Positions 8,735 through 18,779 of a stretch of 64,000 nucleotides of DNA are shown here, one piece after another. This DNA comes from Verrucomicrobiaceae bacterium (lineage in GTDB: Bacteria; Verrucomicrobiota; Verrucomicrobiia; Verrucomicrobiales; Verrucomicrobiaceae): contig JAIXYN010000042.1 in the NCBI GenBank assembly GCA_027490195.1, forward strand, positions 31,210 to 95,209, read 5' to 3'. Below the pieces are notes generated by a model. The model was not told the DNA's origin, made no database searches, and worked only from the letters and a program-made list of their open reading frames with translations. The first letter of the stretch is position 1. Each line of letters starts with the position of its first letter. The position numbers were made by a program, and so were the translations under genes.

Positions 8735-10489
8735 ATGAAATCCCGGAACATCCTCGTCATTCTCACCTGCTTGCTTACCAGCGGCGTGTTTGCTCAGACC
8801 TCTTCGTGGGATGTCGTCAGCGCCGGGGCCAAGGCCGACGGTGCAACGGACAGCACCGCTATTTTCCAGCGCTTGCTCGATGACGCGGGCAAGGCGGGCG
8901 GCGGCGTGGTGACGGTGCCTGCTGGGTCGTTTCGCATTGCGGGAAACCTGACCATTCCGGCGAATGTGACGCTGCAAGGCATCTACCGCGTGCCACCCAC
9001 GGTGCGCTCGGGAAAGACGGCAGAGCTGACGGGTTCCGTTTTACAAGCGATGGCGGGACGCGGATCGAATGAAGGTGCGCCATTCATCAATCTGGCGGGC
9101 ACGAATGCGGCCATCGCGGGTTTCATCATCACTTACCCGGAGTGGAAACAGACGGACGTGCCTCCAGTGCCATATCCGCCATGCATCGCGTCGCAGGCCA
9201 CGGAGAATGTGGGCATCAGCGAGTGCCTGCTGCTGAATCCTTATGAAGGCATCCGCTTCGTGCTGGCGCATCGGCCGCTGGTACGGAACGTGACGGGGTA
9301 TCCATCGTGGCGCGGCTTGTATGTAACTGAGTGCATGGACATCGGCCACATCGAGAACGTCCACTTTTGGCCCTTCGGTGTGACTTATGATCCGAACAAT
9401 CCTTTCTGCCAATGGGTGAACTTGAACGGCACGGCCTTCGAGATCGCGCACACGGACTGGCTGTATGTGCTGAACACGTTCTGCTTTGGCTACGGCGTGG
9501 GCTACAAATTCACCGCGACGGACAAAGGCAGCGCGAATGGCAACTTCGTGGGCCTCGGTGCGGATTCGTGCCAGCGAGCGGTCTTGGTGGAGCAGGCGCA
9601 GGCACCAGGACTGCTCATCACCAATGGCGAGTTTGTCGGACGCTGGGGAAGCACGGACAGCGTGGGCATGGAGATCGGCCCGGCGGTGAAAGGGAAGGTC
9701 AGCCTGGTCAATTGTTCGTTTTGGGGGCCGCTGGATCGCTGTGTGTGGATGCGCGGTGCGGAGGGCCAATTCACCGCGAGCGCGTGCAACTTCGTCAATT
9801 GGGACATCGCTCATCTCGACTCACCCGCCATCCAGATCGATGCGGGCAAGGCCATTGTGCAAGGCAGCACCTTTGGCGAAGATCATCTGCATGTGCGTGT
9901 GGGCAAAGGTGTGTCCAGCGCGATCGTCACGGCGAACCAAGCGGCGGGCGGCTTCCGCATTGACAACCAAGCGGGCAAGCGCACGCAGTCGGCCTTGAAC
10001 GAAAGTGATAGCATCGAGTGGACCGATGAAGCGCGATCGCATTATCGCATCGCGATGGGCGAAGCTGGCAGCGGACACTATCTCCTCGGCTGGCACGGAT
10101 CAGAGGTCGGCGCACGCTGGTCCATGCCGAGCAGTTTGCTCGTGCTGCCTGTTAATTCAGGCAAAGCCTGCACCATTTCGCTGAAACTCATGGCACCACC
10201 GCAGGCCATCACCGCTGAGGCGGGTTTGTATCTCGATGGCAAACAAATCGCCCCGCTTACAAACACCGACACCCTCACCGCGACTTTGCCCGCCACCACC
10301 AAAGATCAAGTACGCCTCGAGCTTCGCGCCCAAGGTTGGGTCCCCATGAAGCTCGATCCGAACTCCAAAGACCCGCGCATGCTCGGTGTTCAAGTCAGTG
10401 GCGTGGAAGTGCAAAGTGCCGAGACAACTGCGAAGGTATTCAATGCGAATAATGGCGAGTGGCTGCCAACTCCTGCACCGGCCCCATAA
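8735..10489 (+). CDS. Exported pectate-lyase-fold (right-handed beta-helix) protein with C-terminal beta domain
   Basis: I prefer the ATG at 8735, which gives a typical Sec signal peptide ending at VFAQ, over the in-frame ATG at 8705; the product has 584 residues. Residues of about 24-85 carry the Pectate_lyase_3 pattern AGAKADGATDSTAIFQ and VVTVPAGSFRIAGN. The middle is clearly related to the protein at 6283, with shared VPPT, NPYEGI and IENVHFWPF segments. About 130 extra C-terminal residues, absent from the paralogue, look like a beta-sandwich. Lyase or hydrolase activity is inferred from the fold only. Confidence 0.84.
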   Translation: MKSRNILVILTCLLTSGVFAQTSSWDVVSAGAKADGATDSTAIFQRLLDDAGKAGGGVVTVPAGSFRIAGNLTIPANVTLQGIYRVPPTVRSGKTAELTGSVLQAMAGRGSNEGAPFINLAGTNAAIAGFIITYPEWKQTDVPPVPYPPCIASQATENVGISECLLLNPYEGIRFVLAHRPLVRNVTGYPSWRGLYVTECMDIGHIENVHFWPFGVTYDPNNPFCQWVNLNGTAFEIAHTDWLYVLNTFCFGYGVGYKFTATDKGSANGNFVGLGADSCQRAVLVEQAQAPGLLITNGEFVGRWGSTDSVGMEIGPAVKGKVSLVNCSFWGPLDRCVWMRGAEGQFTASACNFVNWDIAHLDSPAIQIDAGKAIVQGSTFGEDHLHVRVGKGVSSAIVTANQAAGGFRIDNQAGKRTQSALNESDSIEWTDEARSHYRIAMGEAGSGHYLLGWHGSEVGARWSMPSSLLVLPVNSGKACTISLKLMAPPQAITAEAGLYLDGKQIAPLTNTDTLTATLPATTKDQVRLELRAQGWVPMKLDPNSKDPRMLGVQVSGVEVQSAETTAKVFNANNGEWLPTPAPAP

Positions 10490-10504
10490 GTTTATCACCC
10501 GAAC

Positions 10505-11965
10505 ATGAAGTCCCTGCTTTTCTTGACACTCCTCCTTTCGGTGTTTGCTGCTCGACACTCGTCATTCGCTGCGCCGCCCAACTTCGTCGTCATCCTTGCC
10601 GACGATCAGACTTATCGCGCCATCGGTTACAACAACCCGGTGGTGAAGACTCCGAACATGGACAAGCTCGCTGCCGAGGGCTTTCGGTTTGATCGATTCT
10701 TCGTTGCCTCGCCGATTTGTGTGGCGAGTCGAGCGAGCATTCACACCGGCGTGTATCCACAGCAGCATGGCGCGGTGAGTTTGTTTGGGCGGGGCTTTGT
10801 GGACAGCGTGGTGAAGGGGAAGCGGTTTGAAACTCTGCCTGCTGTGCTCGGCAAAGCTGGCTATCACACCGCGCTCTGGGGCAAGTCCCACCTGGGAGCA
10901 CCGACCACGTTTGGTTTCGCCGAGGGTGAGGAGTTCCATGGGCCGAATGATGAGCAGACTTTTGCGGCGGCGGAGAAGTTCCTCGCGCGTGAATCAAAGT
11001 CAGGCCGTCCGTTTATGCTTTGGCTCACACCGCGCAATCCGCATCTGCCGCTGAGTGCGCCGCAGCGATTCAAGAACATTTACAAGGATGCGGAGATCAA
11101 ACTCGAACCCAACTGGCGCGAGTCGCCGCTGATGGAGAGTCTGTTCAACCAAGGCCCGGCGGGTGCGATTTCCTTTCGCGATAGCGCGCCTATTTTCCCA
11201 GGTGCACCGAAAGGTCTGATCGCCGGGCCGCCGCGTGCGGAGGCGGTGATGAAGGAGGTCATTCGTCATTATTATGGCGATGTGAGCTGCCTGGATGAAC
11301 AGATCGGCACGCTCGTCGGGCAACTCAAAGCGAACGGACTCTACGAGAACACGATCATCATCTACTTTGCCGACAACGGCTACTTTCTCGGTAATCACGG
11401 CCTGGGCAACAAGGTCACCATGCACGAAGAATCCGTGCGAGTGCCGATGTTCATTCACTCGCCGCTGCTGACCGTGAAGCAGGCGAAGAGCGATGCGCTT
11501 ACCTCATCGCTCGATGTTTATCCGACGATCCTCGATCTCGCTGGAGTCACCGCGCCGCCGCAGCTCATGGGTAAATCATTGCGCCCGATCCTCGCCTCTC
11601 CGACTACGAGCGTGCGTGATCACGTGATCACCGAATGCGTTGGCCCACCTGATAAACGACTCGGTGTGGGCCATCGCATGGTGCGCACGGATCATTTGAA
11701 ATACATCCTTACCAGCTCGGAGGAGGAGGCGTTCTTCGACTTGAGCAGCAATCCCTACGAACTGAAAAACCTCATTGGCGATGCGTCGCGGAAGGATGAA
11801 ATCGAGCGTCATCGCACGCTGCTGCATGAGTGGTCGGCGAGCGTCGGCGAAAAGAGGGTGCCCTTGGAAGAGGTGAAGGCGACGAAACCGGAGGAGAGAC
11901 GACGGCAACCCCGAGAGCCCAAGAAAGGCAAGGCGGCAACATCTCCAAAGGATGATGCAAAGTAG
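10505..11965 (+). CDS. Exported S1-family sulfatase, N-acetylglucosamine-6-sulfatase-like, CVASR active site
   Basis: The 486-residue product has a signal peptide ending near HSSFAA. Asp33-Asp34 are metal ligands. Cys72 lies in CVASR, the Ala variant of the CxPxR maturation motif. The usual GKWHLG is GKSHLG here. The late segment DNGYFLGNHGLG with downstream HEESVRVP resembles glucosamine-6-sulfatase-type enzymes; this is a family-level resemblance, not a substrate call. The last 30 residues are Lys/Arg/Pro-rich. It lies 15 bases after the beta-helix gene on the same strand. Confidence 0.88.
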   Translation: MKSLLFLTLLLSVFAARHSSFAAPPNFVVILADDQTYRAIGYNNPVVKTPNMDKLAAEGFRFDRFFVASPICVASRASIHTGVYPQQHGAVSLFGRGFVDSVVKGKRFETLPAVLGKAGYHTALWGKSHLGAPTTFGFAEGEEFHGPNDEQTFAAAEKFLARESKSGRPFMLWLTPRNPHLPLSAPQRFKNIYKDAEIKLEPNWRESPLMESLFNQGPAGAISFRDSAPIFPGAPKGLIAGPPRAEAVMKEVIRHYYGDVSCLDEQIGTLVGQLKANGLYENTIIIYFADNGYFLGNHGLGNKVTMHEESVRVPMFIHSPLLTVKQAKSDALTSSLDVYPTILDLAGVTAPPQLMGKSLRPILASPTTSVRDHVITECVGPPDKRLGVGHRMVRTDHLKYILTSSEEEAFFDLSSNPYELKNLIGDASRKDEIERHRTLLHEWSASVGEKRVPLEEVKATKPEERRRQPREPKKGKAATSPKDDAK

Positions 11966-11991
11966 TGTGAAATCCCCTGCCACTACCCATT

Positions 11992-13383
11992 ATGAAATGT
12001 CTCATCTCCATCTTCTTCAGTCTCTTCGTCATTGCGGGCGTATCCCTTTCTGCGGCTTCATCCGTCAAGCCGGACATCGTCTTCCTGCTTGCCGATGATC
12101 TGGGCAATGCGGACGTCGGCTGGCATGGCAGCGACATCAGGACACCGAATCTCGACAAGCTTGCGGCGGGCGGAGCAAAGCTGGAGCACTTCTACGTGCT
12201 GCCGGTTTGCACGCCGACGCGTGTGGCATTCCTCACCGGGCGCTATCCGATTCGCTCGGGCATGCAGCTTAACGTGCTGCGGCAGCAATCGAAGTACGGC
12301 ATGCCGCTGGAGGAGCGCACCGTCGCCAATGCGCTGCACGATGCGGGCTACACCACGGCGATCTGCGGCAAATGGCACGTGGGCCACTTTGACAAGGCGT
12401 ACTGGCCGAATGCGCGCGGTTTTGACCACTCGCTGGGTCATTTGGAGGGCATCGATTACTTCACGCATCACAACTACTTTAAAAACGGCGAGCTGGACTG
12501 GCGGCGCAATGGCGAGGATGTGGTGGAGGAAGGCTATGCGACCACGCTGGAGGCCAATGAAGCTGCGGCAGTGATCCGGCGACAACCGAAGGACAAACCG
12601 CTCTTCCTTTATGTGCCCTTCACGGGCGTGCATGGGCCGCTTCAGGCACCCAGCAAGGAAGCCGTGGCAGCGTATCAACCCGCGATGAATGAGCAGCGTG
12701 CCACTTTGGCCGCCACGATGACAGCGGTCGATGAAGGCTGTGGCAGGATCTTTGCCGCACTCGATGAGACGGGGCGGCGGGAAAACACGCTCATCGTTTT
12801 TTGCAGTGACAACGGCGGGATGCCACCGGGGCGAAATCTGCCCTACCGGGCCTTCAAATCTTCGCTGTATGAAGGCGGCATCCGCTCACCCGCACTCGCC
12901 GCGTGGCCGGGGCGCATCAAGCCCGGCACCGTCATCACCGAACCGCTGCACATTGTCGATCTCTTCCCGACTTTTGTGAAGCTCGCCGGTGGCAGTCTGA
13001 AGCAAAAGCTGCCGCTAGATGGTCGCGACATCATGCCTGTGCTCACCGAAGGCAAACCCTCGCCGCATGAGGACATCCTGCTCAACGCCATCACAGCGAA
13101 TGACGGTGCCATCCGCATGGGCGACTGGAAGCTCATCCTCAACGGCAACGACGGCGTCACGCCGTCTGTGGATCTGGCCACCGGCGAACGCAAAAAGGAA
13201 GGCCGGAAGACGAAGAAAGAAAGACGCAGCGAACCCAAGGCGGAACTCTTCAATCTGCGCGATGATCCTGGCGAGACTCAAGACCTCGCTTCCGCACAGC
13301 CTGAAAAGGTCAAAGAACTGAGGCAGCGCTATGACGCCTATTTGAAGGCAGCGGTGAAGCCCCTGCAGTTTCAGACGAGGTGA
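11992..13383 (+). CDS. Exported S1-family sulfatase, arylsulfatase B-like
   Basis: This is a 463-residue protein with a signal peptide of about 22 residues. Asp35-Asp36 bind metal, and Cys73 is in CTPTR followed by VAFLTG. GKWHVGH, FTGVHGPL and SDNGG complete an apparently intact active site, and YEGGIRSP follows as in arylsulfatase B relatives. Near residues 400-415 there is a short, strongly basic insertion (KKEGRKTKKERR) before the terminal DPGETQDLA segment. It sits in the same-strand sulfatase run with short spacers. Substrate unknown. Confidence 0.9.
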   Translation: MKCLISIFFSLFVIAGVSLSAASSVKPDIVFLLADDLGNADVGWHGSDIRTPNLDKLAAGGAKLEHFYVLPVCTPTRVAFLTGRYPIRSGMQLNVLRQQSKYGMPLEERTVANALHDAGYTTAICGKWHVGHFDKAYWPNARGFDHSLGHLEGIDYFTHHNYFKNGELDWRRNGEDVVEEGYATTLEANEAAAVIRRQPKDKPLFLYVPFTGVHGPLQAPSKEAVAAYQPAMNEQRATLAATMTAVDEGCGRIFAALDETGRRENTLIVFCSDNGGMPPGRNLPYRAFKSSLYEGGIRSPALAAWPGRIKPGTVITEPLHIVDLFPTFVKLAGGSLKQKLPLDGRDIMPVLTEGKPSPHEDILLNAITANDGAIRMGDWKLILNGNDGVTPSVDLATGERKKEGRKTKKERRSEPKAELFNLRDDPGETQDLASAQPEKVKELRQRYDAYLKAAVKPLQFQTR

Positions 13384-13408
13384 AAACAAGCCAGCTCCAC
13401 TAACGCCC

Positions 13409-14809
13409 ATGATGCGCCCACTTCTTATCCTGTCTTTGTTGTTCACCGTCTCGCACCTGCATGCAGCGCAGCCGAACGTGCTCTTCATCATCGTCGATGA
13501 TCTGACGACCACGCTCGCATGTTACGGCAACACGCACGTCCATACGCCTGCGATGGATGCGCTGGCGGCGCGCGGTGTACGATTTGACCATGCCTACACG
13601 CAGTTTGCGCTGTGCAATCCCTCCCGCTGCTCGTTTCTGACTGGCTGCTACCCCGAGAAAACGGGCGTGATGGATCTCAAGACGAGCCTGCGAAAGGCGC
13701 TGCCGGACGTGGTGACGCTGCCGCAGCATTTCAAAGATCACGGCTATGCCACCGGACGTGTAGGCAAGGTCTTCCATGTGGCTGATCCGAAGACGAAGCT
13801 GGATGTGGAACTTGGCCCCGCCCTGCACAAAGACAGCGAAATCCTCGTCGAAGCCAAGACTGCAAACGACCCTGATGACAAGCCGCGCGCCAAGGCCAAG
13901 GGCGAAGGCTACAACCGCACTTACTCAGCGTCAGCGCGGCCGGCGGCCGATTTCACGGACTACCAGATCGCCGACGACGCCATGGCCACACTCGATGGAT
14001 TCAAGACGAAGCCGTTCTTCCTCGCCGTCGGCTTTATCCGGCCACACACACCCTATGTGGCGCCGAAAGCATTCTTTGAGGCCATCGACAAGACACTGCT
14101 CGCGCTGCCGCCGTTTTATCGCGCAGACGGAGAAGTGATCACGCACCTGCCCCAATCATCGCTGCGGCCCAACAACAATGTTTTTCGCTATGTGGCGCCG
14201 ACGAAGGACGAAGCCCGTGATGCGCTGCAGGCCTACCTGGCCTCCGCGAGCTTTGTGGATTCGCAAATCGGCCGTGTGCTGGCCAGGCTTGAGGAGTTGA
14301 AACTCGCGGATAACACCGTCGTCGTCCTCACCGGTGACCATGGCTATCAGCTCGGGGAGCACGGCCTGTGGGCGAAGCAGACCTTGTTTGAAGGTGCGAA
14401 CCACGTCCCGCTGCTCATCGCCGCGCCTGGCGTGGAGCCCGGAACACGCGCGGGACTTGCGGAACAGGTCGATATTTACCCGACGCTCTGCGATCTCGCC
14501 GGACTGCCGAAGCCCAAGCATCTGCAGGGCCGGAGTTTGAAGCCCATGCTGGATGATGCCACTGCCAAAGGCCGGCAGGTCGCCATCAGCACGATGGTGG
14601 CTCCGCACACAAAGCTGACCGGCCACAGCGTGCGCACGGATGCCTTCCGCTACATTGTCTGGGAACAAAACGGCGGCGAACTGCTCTACGACCTTCGCTC
14701 CGATCCCGACGAACTCCACAACCTCGCTGCTCAACCTGCGCAGGCTGAGCGCATGAACCGCATGCGCGAGCGTCTCGCTGCACATTTGAAAGCCGTCTCT
14801 GCACCATGA
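13409..14809 (+). CDS. Exported S1-family sulfatase, iduronate-2-sulfatase-like
   Basis: The 466-residue product has a signal peptide ending near HLHAA. The catalytic Cys69 lies in CNPSR followed by [26 protein letters not shown] and downstream NHVPLL match the pattern typical of iduronate-2-sulfatases, and [13 protein letters not shown] is also characteristic of that group. In bacteria these enzymes usually act on sulfated uronic acids or other hexoses, so the human substrate should not be assumed. The last codon overlaps the next start (ATGA). Confidence 0.9.
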   Translation: MMRPLLILSLLFTVSHLHAAQPNVLFIIVDDLTTTLACYGNTHVHTPAMDALAARGVRFDHAYTQFALCNPSRCSFLTGCYPEKTGVMDLKTSLRKALPDVVTLPQHFKDHGYATGRVGKVFHVADPKTKLDVELGPALHKDSEILVEAKTANDPDDKPRAKAKGEGYNRTYSASARPAADFTDYQIADDAMATLDGFKTKPFFLAVGFIRPHTPYVAPKAFFEAIDKTLLALPPFYRADGEVITHLPQSSLRPNNNVFRYVAPTKDEARDALQAYLASASFVDSQIGRVLARLEELKLADNTVVVLTGDHGYQLGEHGLWAKQTLFEGANHVPLLIAAPGVEPGTRAGLAEQVDIYPTLCDLAGLPKPKHLQGRSLKPMLDDATAKGRQVAISTMVAPHTKLTGHSVRTDAFRYIVWEQNGGELLYDLRSDPDELHNLAAQPAQAERMNRMRERLAAHLKAVSAP

Positions 14810-16698
14810 AGCATTTTCTCCTCACCCCATTCCTTTTCCTGTTCGCTGTCCTGCCGTCTTCATTCTCGGCGCAGCCCAATGTGATCATCATCCTGGCTGA
14901 TGATCTTGGCTGGAGCGACACGACGCTGTATGGCACCACGAAGTATTACCAAACACCGAATGTCGAGCGGCTGGCAAAGCGGGGCATGACTTTTACGCGG
15001 GCGTACTCGGCCAGTCCGCTGTGTTCGCCGACGCGTTCGGCGATTCTCACCGGGCTGAGTCCGGCACGGACGGGCATCACCGTGCCCAACTGCCATATGC
15101 CGCAGGTGGTGCTGGAGGCGACGGTGGCCAAGAAGGGGCCGCCGAATCAGAAGGTGGTGCAACCTGGGCCGCCAACGCGTCTGAAGACCGAGTACCGAAC
15201 GCTGGCAGAAACGCTGCACGATGCGGGCTATGCCACGGGGCATTTTGGCAAATGGCACCTGGGCCCGGAACCTTACTCGCCGTTGCAGCAGGGTTTTGAT
15301 GTGGATGTGCCGCATCATCCGGGGCCGGGGCCGGCGGGCAGCTATGTCGCGCCGTGGAAGTTTGCCGATTTTGATGCGGACCCTGACGTGCCGGACCAGC
15401 ACATCGAGGACCGGATGGCGAAGGAGGCTGTGGCCTTCATGGAGAAGCATCGGGATCATCCTTTTTACATGAATTATTGGATGTTCAGCGTGCATGCGCC
15501 GTTTGATGCGAAGAAGGCGCTGATCGAAAAGCATCGTGCGCGTGTGAATCCCGCAGACCCGCAGCACAGCCCCACGTATGCGGCGATGGTCGAGAGCATG
15601 GACGACGCCATCGGCACGCTGCTCGACACGCTCGACCGGCTCAAGATCGCAGACAACACGGTCATCATATTCAGCGCCGACAACGGCGGCAACATGTATG
15701 ACAAGGTGGATGGCACCACGCCCACGAGCAATGCGCCGCTGCGCGGTGGCAAGGCTTGTCTGTTTGAAGGCGGCACACGGGTGCCGGGCATCGTTGTCTG
15801 GCCCGGCATCACCGCCGCTGGCAGCCGCAGCGATGCGCTGGTGCAGAGCGAGGATTATTACCCCACACTGCTCGAAGGTCTGGCGCTCCAGCCCGCAGCG
15901 GAGCAGCGTTTTGACGGCAGCAGCATTCTACCTGCGCTGAAGGGCACCGATCTGCCTAGCAAAGCGATCTTCCAGTTCTTCCCTCATTATACGGTCGTGC
16001 CCGACTGGCTGCCGCCCGCCGTGTCCGTGCATCGCGATGACTGGAAACTCATCCGCATCTTTCACGGCGGTGAAAAGGGGGCGCACCGACATCTGCTGTT
16101 CAACCTGAAGGATGATCTCAGCGAGAAGAACAATCTCGCCACGCAGAAGCCCGAACTTGTGGCGGAGCTGGACGCGCTGATTGAAACCTTTCTCAAAGAC
16201 ACGCATGCCGTGGTGCCGGTGGTGAATCCGGCTTTTGATCCCAAGCAGTACCATCCCGAGCTCGAAGGCAAGCAGCAGCCCAAGGCCAAGGCGAAAGCAC
16301 CTGCCAAAGACGAAAGCGATCCTGCGCTGCAAGGCTGGAAGGCCCGCGACTGCAAGACGATTGTCAAAGGCGGCATCGTGCATGTGACAAACATCGGCAT
16401 TGAATGCTTCCTCGGCTTCTCCGCTGGCAAGCACAGTGGTCCCAGCACCGCGACCTTCCGCATCAAATCCAAGCCCGGGACTTCACATTTTGACTGGCTG
16501 GCCAATGGTGGCAAAGCTCAACATGTGTCCTTCAGCTTGAAGGGTAACGACTGGCAGGAGATCAGTGTGACAATCCCCGCCAGCGGTCCGCTGGGCATCG
16601 TGCGGCTTTATTTGCCCATGCAGGAGCAACCCGTCGAAGTTGACTGGATCGAGCTTCGTTCAACCGAAGGCGGCAAAGTGACGCGGACGGAGTTTTGA
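14806..16698 (+). CDS. Exported S1-family sulfatase with C-terminal carbohydrate-binding-like domain
   Basis: This 630-residue protein starts with a signal peptide ending SSFSA. Asp32-Asp33 and Cys73 in CSPTR, followed by SAILTG, identify a Cys-type sulfatase, and GKWHLGPEP and SADNGGN are present. After the catalytic core comes a Lys/Ala/Pro linker ([16 protein letters not shown]), then about 120 residues of beta-rich sequence resembling the tail of the sulfatase at 934. The tail may bind glycan; that is inference. This is the last gene of the left sulfatase run. Confidence 0.9.
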   Translation: MKHFLLTPFLFLFAVLPSSFSAQPNVIIILADDLGWSDTTLYGTTKYYQTPNVERLAKRGMTFTRAYSASPLCSPTRSAILTGLSPARTGITVPNCHMPQVVLEATVAKKGPPNQKVVQPGPPTRLKTEYRTLAETLHDAGYATGHFGKWHLGPEPYSPLQQGFDVDVPHHPGPGPAGSYVAPWKFADFDADPDVPDQHIEDRMAKEAVAFMEKHRDHPFYMNYWMFSVHAPFDAKKALIEKHRARVNPADPQHSPTYAAMVESMDDAIGTLLDTLDRLKIADNTVIIFSADNGGNMYDKVDGTTPTSNAPLRGGKACLFEGGTRVPGIVVWPGITAAGSRSDALVQSEDYYPTLLEGLALQPAAEQRFDGSSILPALKGTDLPSKAIFQFFPHYTVVPDWLPPAVSVHRDDWKLIRIFHGGEKGAHRHLLFNLKDDLSEKNNLATQKPELVAELDALIETFLKDTHAVVPVVNPAFDPKQYHPELEGKQQPKAKAKAPAKDESDPALQGWKARDCKTIVKGGIVHVTNIGIECFLGFSAGKHSGPSTATFRIKSKPGTSHFDWLANGGKAQHVSFSLKGNDWQEISVTIPASGPLGIVRLYLPMQEQPVEVDWIELRSTEGGKVTRTEF

Positions 16699-16760
16699 TG
16701 TTGTTCTCGAAGCCATGGCTGGCTTGCAAATGTGCAGGGATCAAGCAAGACATCGGCTGA

Positions 16761-17450
16761 ATGAACATCGCCTCCAATCTGGACACTCGTGGATTCGCCA
16801 TCGTGCCGAATGTGCTCGATGCCGCCGGATGTCATGCGATGGCGTCCTTGCTGGGGGATGCGAGTGGAGCTGGCACCCGTGGCATGCTGCGCATTCAAGA
16901 GGTGGCTGCGCTGGCGCAGAGATTGCTGGCCGACCTGGTGCGTCCGCATCTTCCCGACAAGCCCGTTCCGGTGCGCGGCATCTACTTTGACAAACGCCCG
17001 GAGACCAACTGGCTCGTTGCGTGGCATCAAGACCTGACGCTGGCTCTCAAAGAAAAAGCCGAGGTGCCAGGATTCGGGCCATGGAGTGTGAAGGAGGGCG
17101 TGCCGCATGTGCAGCCACCGATGAAGCTGCTGGAGCAGATGCTCACTGTGCGCCTGCACCTTGATGATACCGACGCGGACAACGGAGCTTTGCGAGTCCT
17201 GTCCGGAACGCATCGACTGGGCCGACTGAGTGCGGAAGCGATCCAAAACTGCCGAGAAACCCATGAGGAGGTTCTTTGTGAGGCCAAAGCAGGCGACGTG
17301 CTGCTGATGCGTCCTTTGCTGCTGCATGCGTCCTCTCGTTCATCCAGTGCAAGACGCCGCCGGGTGCTGCACATTGAATTTGCGGGTTTTTCACTGCCAG
17401 ACCCACTGGAATGGCATGAGGCTCCTTGCCAAAGCGTCATCAGTCCATGA
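16761..17450 (+). CDS. Phytanoyl-CoA dioxygenase (PhyH)-family Fe(II)/2-oxoglutarate oxygenase
   Basis: The product has 229 residues and no signal peptide, so it is cytoplasmic. The iron triad of this jelly-roll family is visible: His89-x-Asp91 in AWHQDLT and His189 in PLLLHASS, with an Arg-rich segment (RRRRVLHIEF) where the 2-oxoglutarate-binding Arg is expected. NGALRVLSGTHR is a typical PhyH segment. The family hydroxylates small molecules with O2 and 2-oxoglutarate; the substrate here is unknown. The gene lies 62 bases after the last sulfatase. Confidence 0.88.
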   Translation: MNIASNLDTRGFAIVPNVLDAAGCHAMASLLGDASGAGTRGMLRIQEVAALAQRLLADLVRPHLPDKPVPVRGIYFDKRPETNWLVAWHQDLTLALKEKAEVPGFGPWSVKEGVPHVQPPMKLLEQMLTVRLHLDDTDADNGALRVLSGTHRLGRLSAEAIQNCRETHEEVLCEAKAGDVLLMRPLLLHASSRSSSARRRRVLHIEFAGFSLPDPLEWHEAPCQSVISP

Positions 17451-17476
17451 CTGTTGCCACAACCGATTACATTCAC

Positions 17477-18361
17477 ATGAAACTCCTCCTTTTCCCGCTG
17501 CTGGCTCTTGTCCTGGTTCAATGCACTGCACCACTGCCGGATAGCATGCCGGGCAGTTTGACGCCGGTGTCCTCCTGGGGCATGCCGCAGATCATCAATG
17601 TCTCAGCTTATGATCCGAAGGAGAAGCAGCGGGCGGGGCAGGGCTATTCGGAGCATGATGTGTCCGCGCTGCGGGCAAATGGAGCGAGCGGCCTCATTGC
17701 ACGCGCAGGCAAGGGTGGGAACCTGGATGAGAAGTGTGGGAACTTCCTCGCCGCTGCAGATCGTGCCGGGCTGCTGCCGGGGGTTTACTACCGCCTGCAA
17801 AATCATGTGGATGCCGTGGTACAGGCGGATCAGTTCTGCGCACGAGCGCACTCGCTGGCGCGTGGCCGTGCGTGGAATGCAGCGGCGCTGCTGCTGTGTG
17901 CGGACTTTGATGCAAAGTCGCGCCTGTCCGACATTCTACGTTTCATTGACCGCGTGGAATCACGCACGGGCGTCGTCCCTGTGGCATACCTGGAAAACAG
18001 CACGCACATGAAGCAGCTCCTCAGCAGAGCCGATCCGGCCACCAAGGCGAAACTGCGCCGCATGCCCTACTGGCTGGCGCTTTATTCTCACGACGGTGGT
18101 GCGGGGCCGGATTATCCAGCGCCGGGCAACCCGCATGGCCTGGTCAATCAATATCAGGTGTGGTCTGACTGGATGCTGTGGCAATACGGTGGCGTGGAAT
18201 GGGCGCATGGCCGCTCACAGCCGAAGGTGTACAACCACGGTGCCTACCGCAACAGCCTCTACTTCGGTCATCTCGACCGGCCGGTGGAGCGCAATGTGTT
18301 CAACGGCTCGCATGCAGAGCTGCAATCCTTCTGGCAGCAGCATGGTCTGCGGCTGCACTGA
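17477..18361 (+). CDS. GH25 (lysozyme-like) family lipoprotein
   Basis: I start at the ATG at 17477, which yields a short lipoprotein signal with Cys16 in LVLVQC (Gln at -1 is unusual); a longer in-frame start at 17426 would bury it inside the chain. The 294-residue product shows the GH25 pattern: IINVSAYDP at the first barrel strand, a middle LLCADFDA segment, and WQYGG near the end. The second catalytic position, usually Asp-x-Glu, reads Asp-Phe-Asp, so muramidase activity is uncertain. It probably acts at the outer surface or periplasm. Confidence 0.72.
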   Translation: MKLLLFPLLALVLVQCTAPLPDSMPGSLTPVSSWGMPQIINVSAYDPKEKQRAGQGYSEHDVSALRANGASGLIARAGKGGNLDEKCGNFLAAADRAGLLPGVYYRLQNHVDAVVQADQFCARAHSLARGRAWNAAALLLCADFDAKSRLSDILRFIDRVESRTGVVPVAYLENSTHMKQLLSRADPATKAKLRRMPYWLALYSHDGGAGPDYPAPGNPHGLVNQYQVWSDWMLWQYGGVEWAHGRSQPKVYNHGAYRNSLYFGHLDRPVERNVFNGSHAELQSFWQQHGLRLH

Positions 18362-18765
18362 TCAGCGCAAGGATGCGGAGACCTGCTTCAGTGCATCGAC
18401 CAAGGTGCGCGTGGCCGCGGAAGCGCGACCTTTTTGCCAGAGGACGATGAAGTCCCAGCGGGCCTTCAGCTCTTTGAGTACGATGTTTTTTCGCGCCGCG
18501 AGCGGATCGCCATCGGCCACAGCGACGCAGACATGGAGTGAGCAAAGTTTGGCGCTGTGAAATTCATTAGCCGCGGTCAATCCCTCCTGGCCGATGAGCG
18601 CGAGATCGAGCTCTCCAGCGCGCTGGCCGTCGATCTGCTCGCGTGGGGACATGTCGTGGAGTTTCAGCTTCACCTCCGGCTGTGACTTGCGCAGCTTTGC
18701 CAAAGCTGGAGTCACAATGCTCTGCGCCGCTGAAGGCGCGCATTGCCGATCTCGAATCGCAACTC
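18362..18765 (-). pseudogene. LysR-type regulator remnant (part of the effector-binding domain only)
   Basis: The open frame covers about 120 residues matching the LysR substrate-binding domain: [17 protein letters not shown], then [12 protein letters not shown] and GELDLALIG. No winged-helix DNA-binding domain is present. Upstream, the recognisable part (an IGN-like strand then APSAAQS) can be followed only by a change of frame near 18740. Sequence then runs into the start of the DUF1348 gene at 18780. It is truncated at the N-terminus, probably frameshifted, and not expected to function. Its stop abuts that of the GH25-like gene. Confidence 0.6.
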
Positions 18766-18779
18766 AAACTGCAAACACC

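Noticed and set aside
18594..18779. N-terminal extension of the DUF1348 reading frame
   Set aside because: The extra 62 residues are antisense to the LysR remnant and do not resemble the family; the ATG at 18780 fits homologous N-termini.
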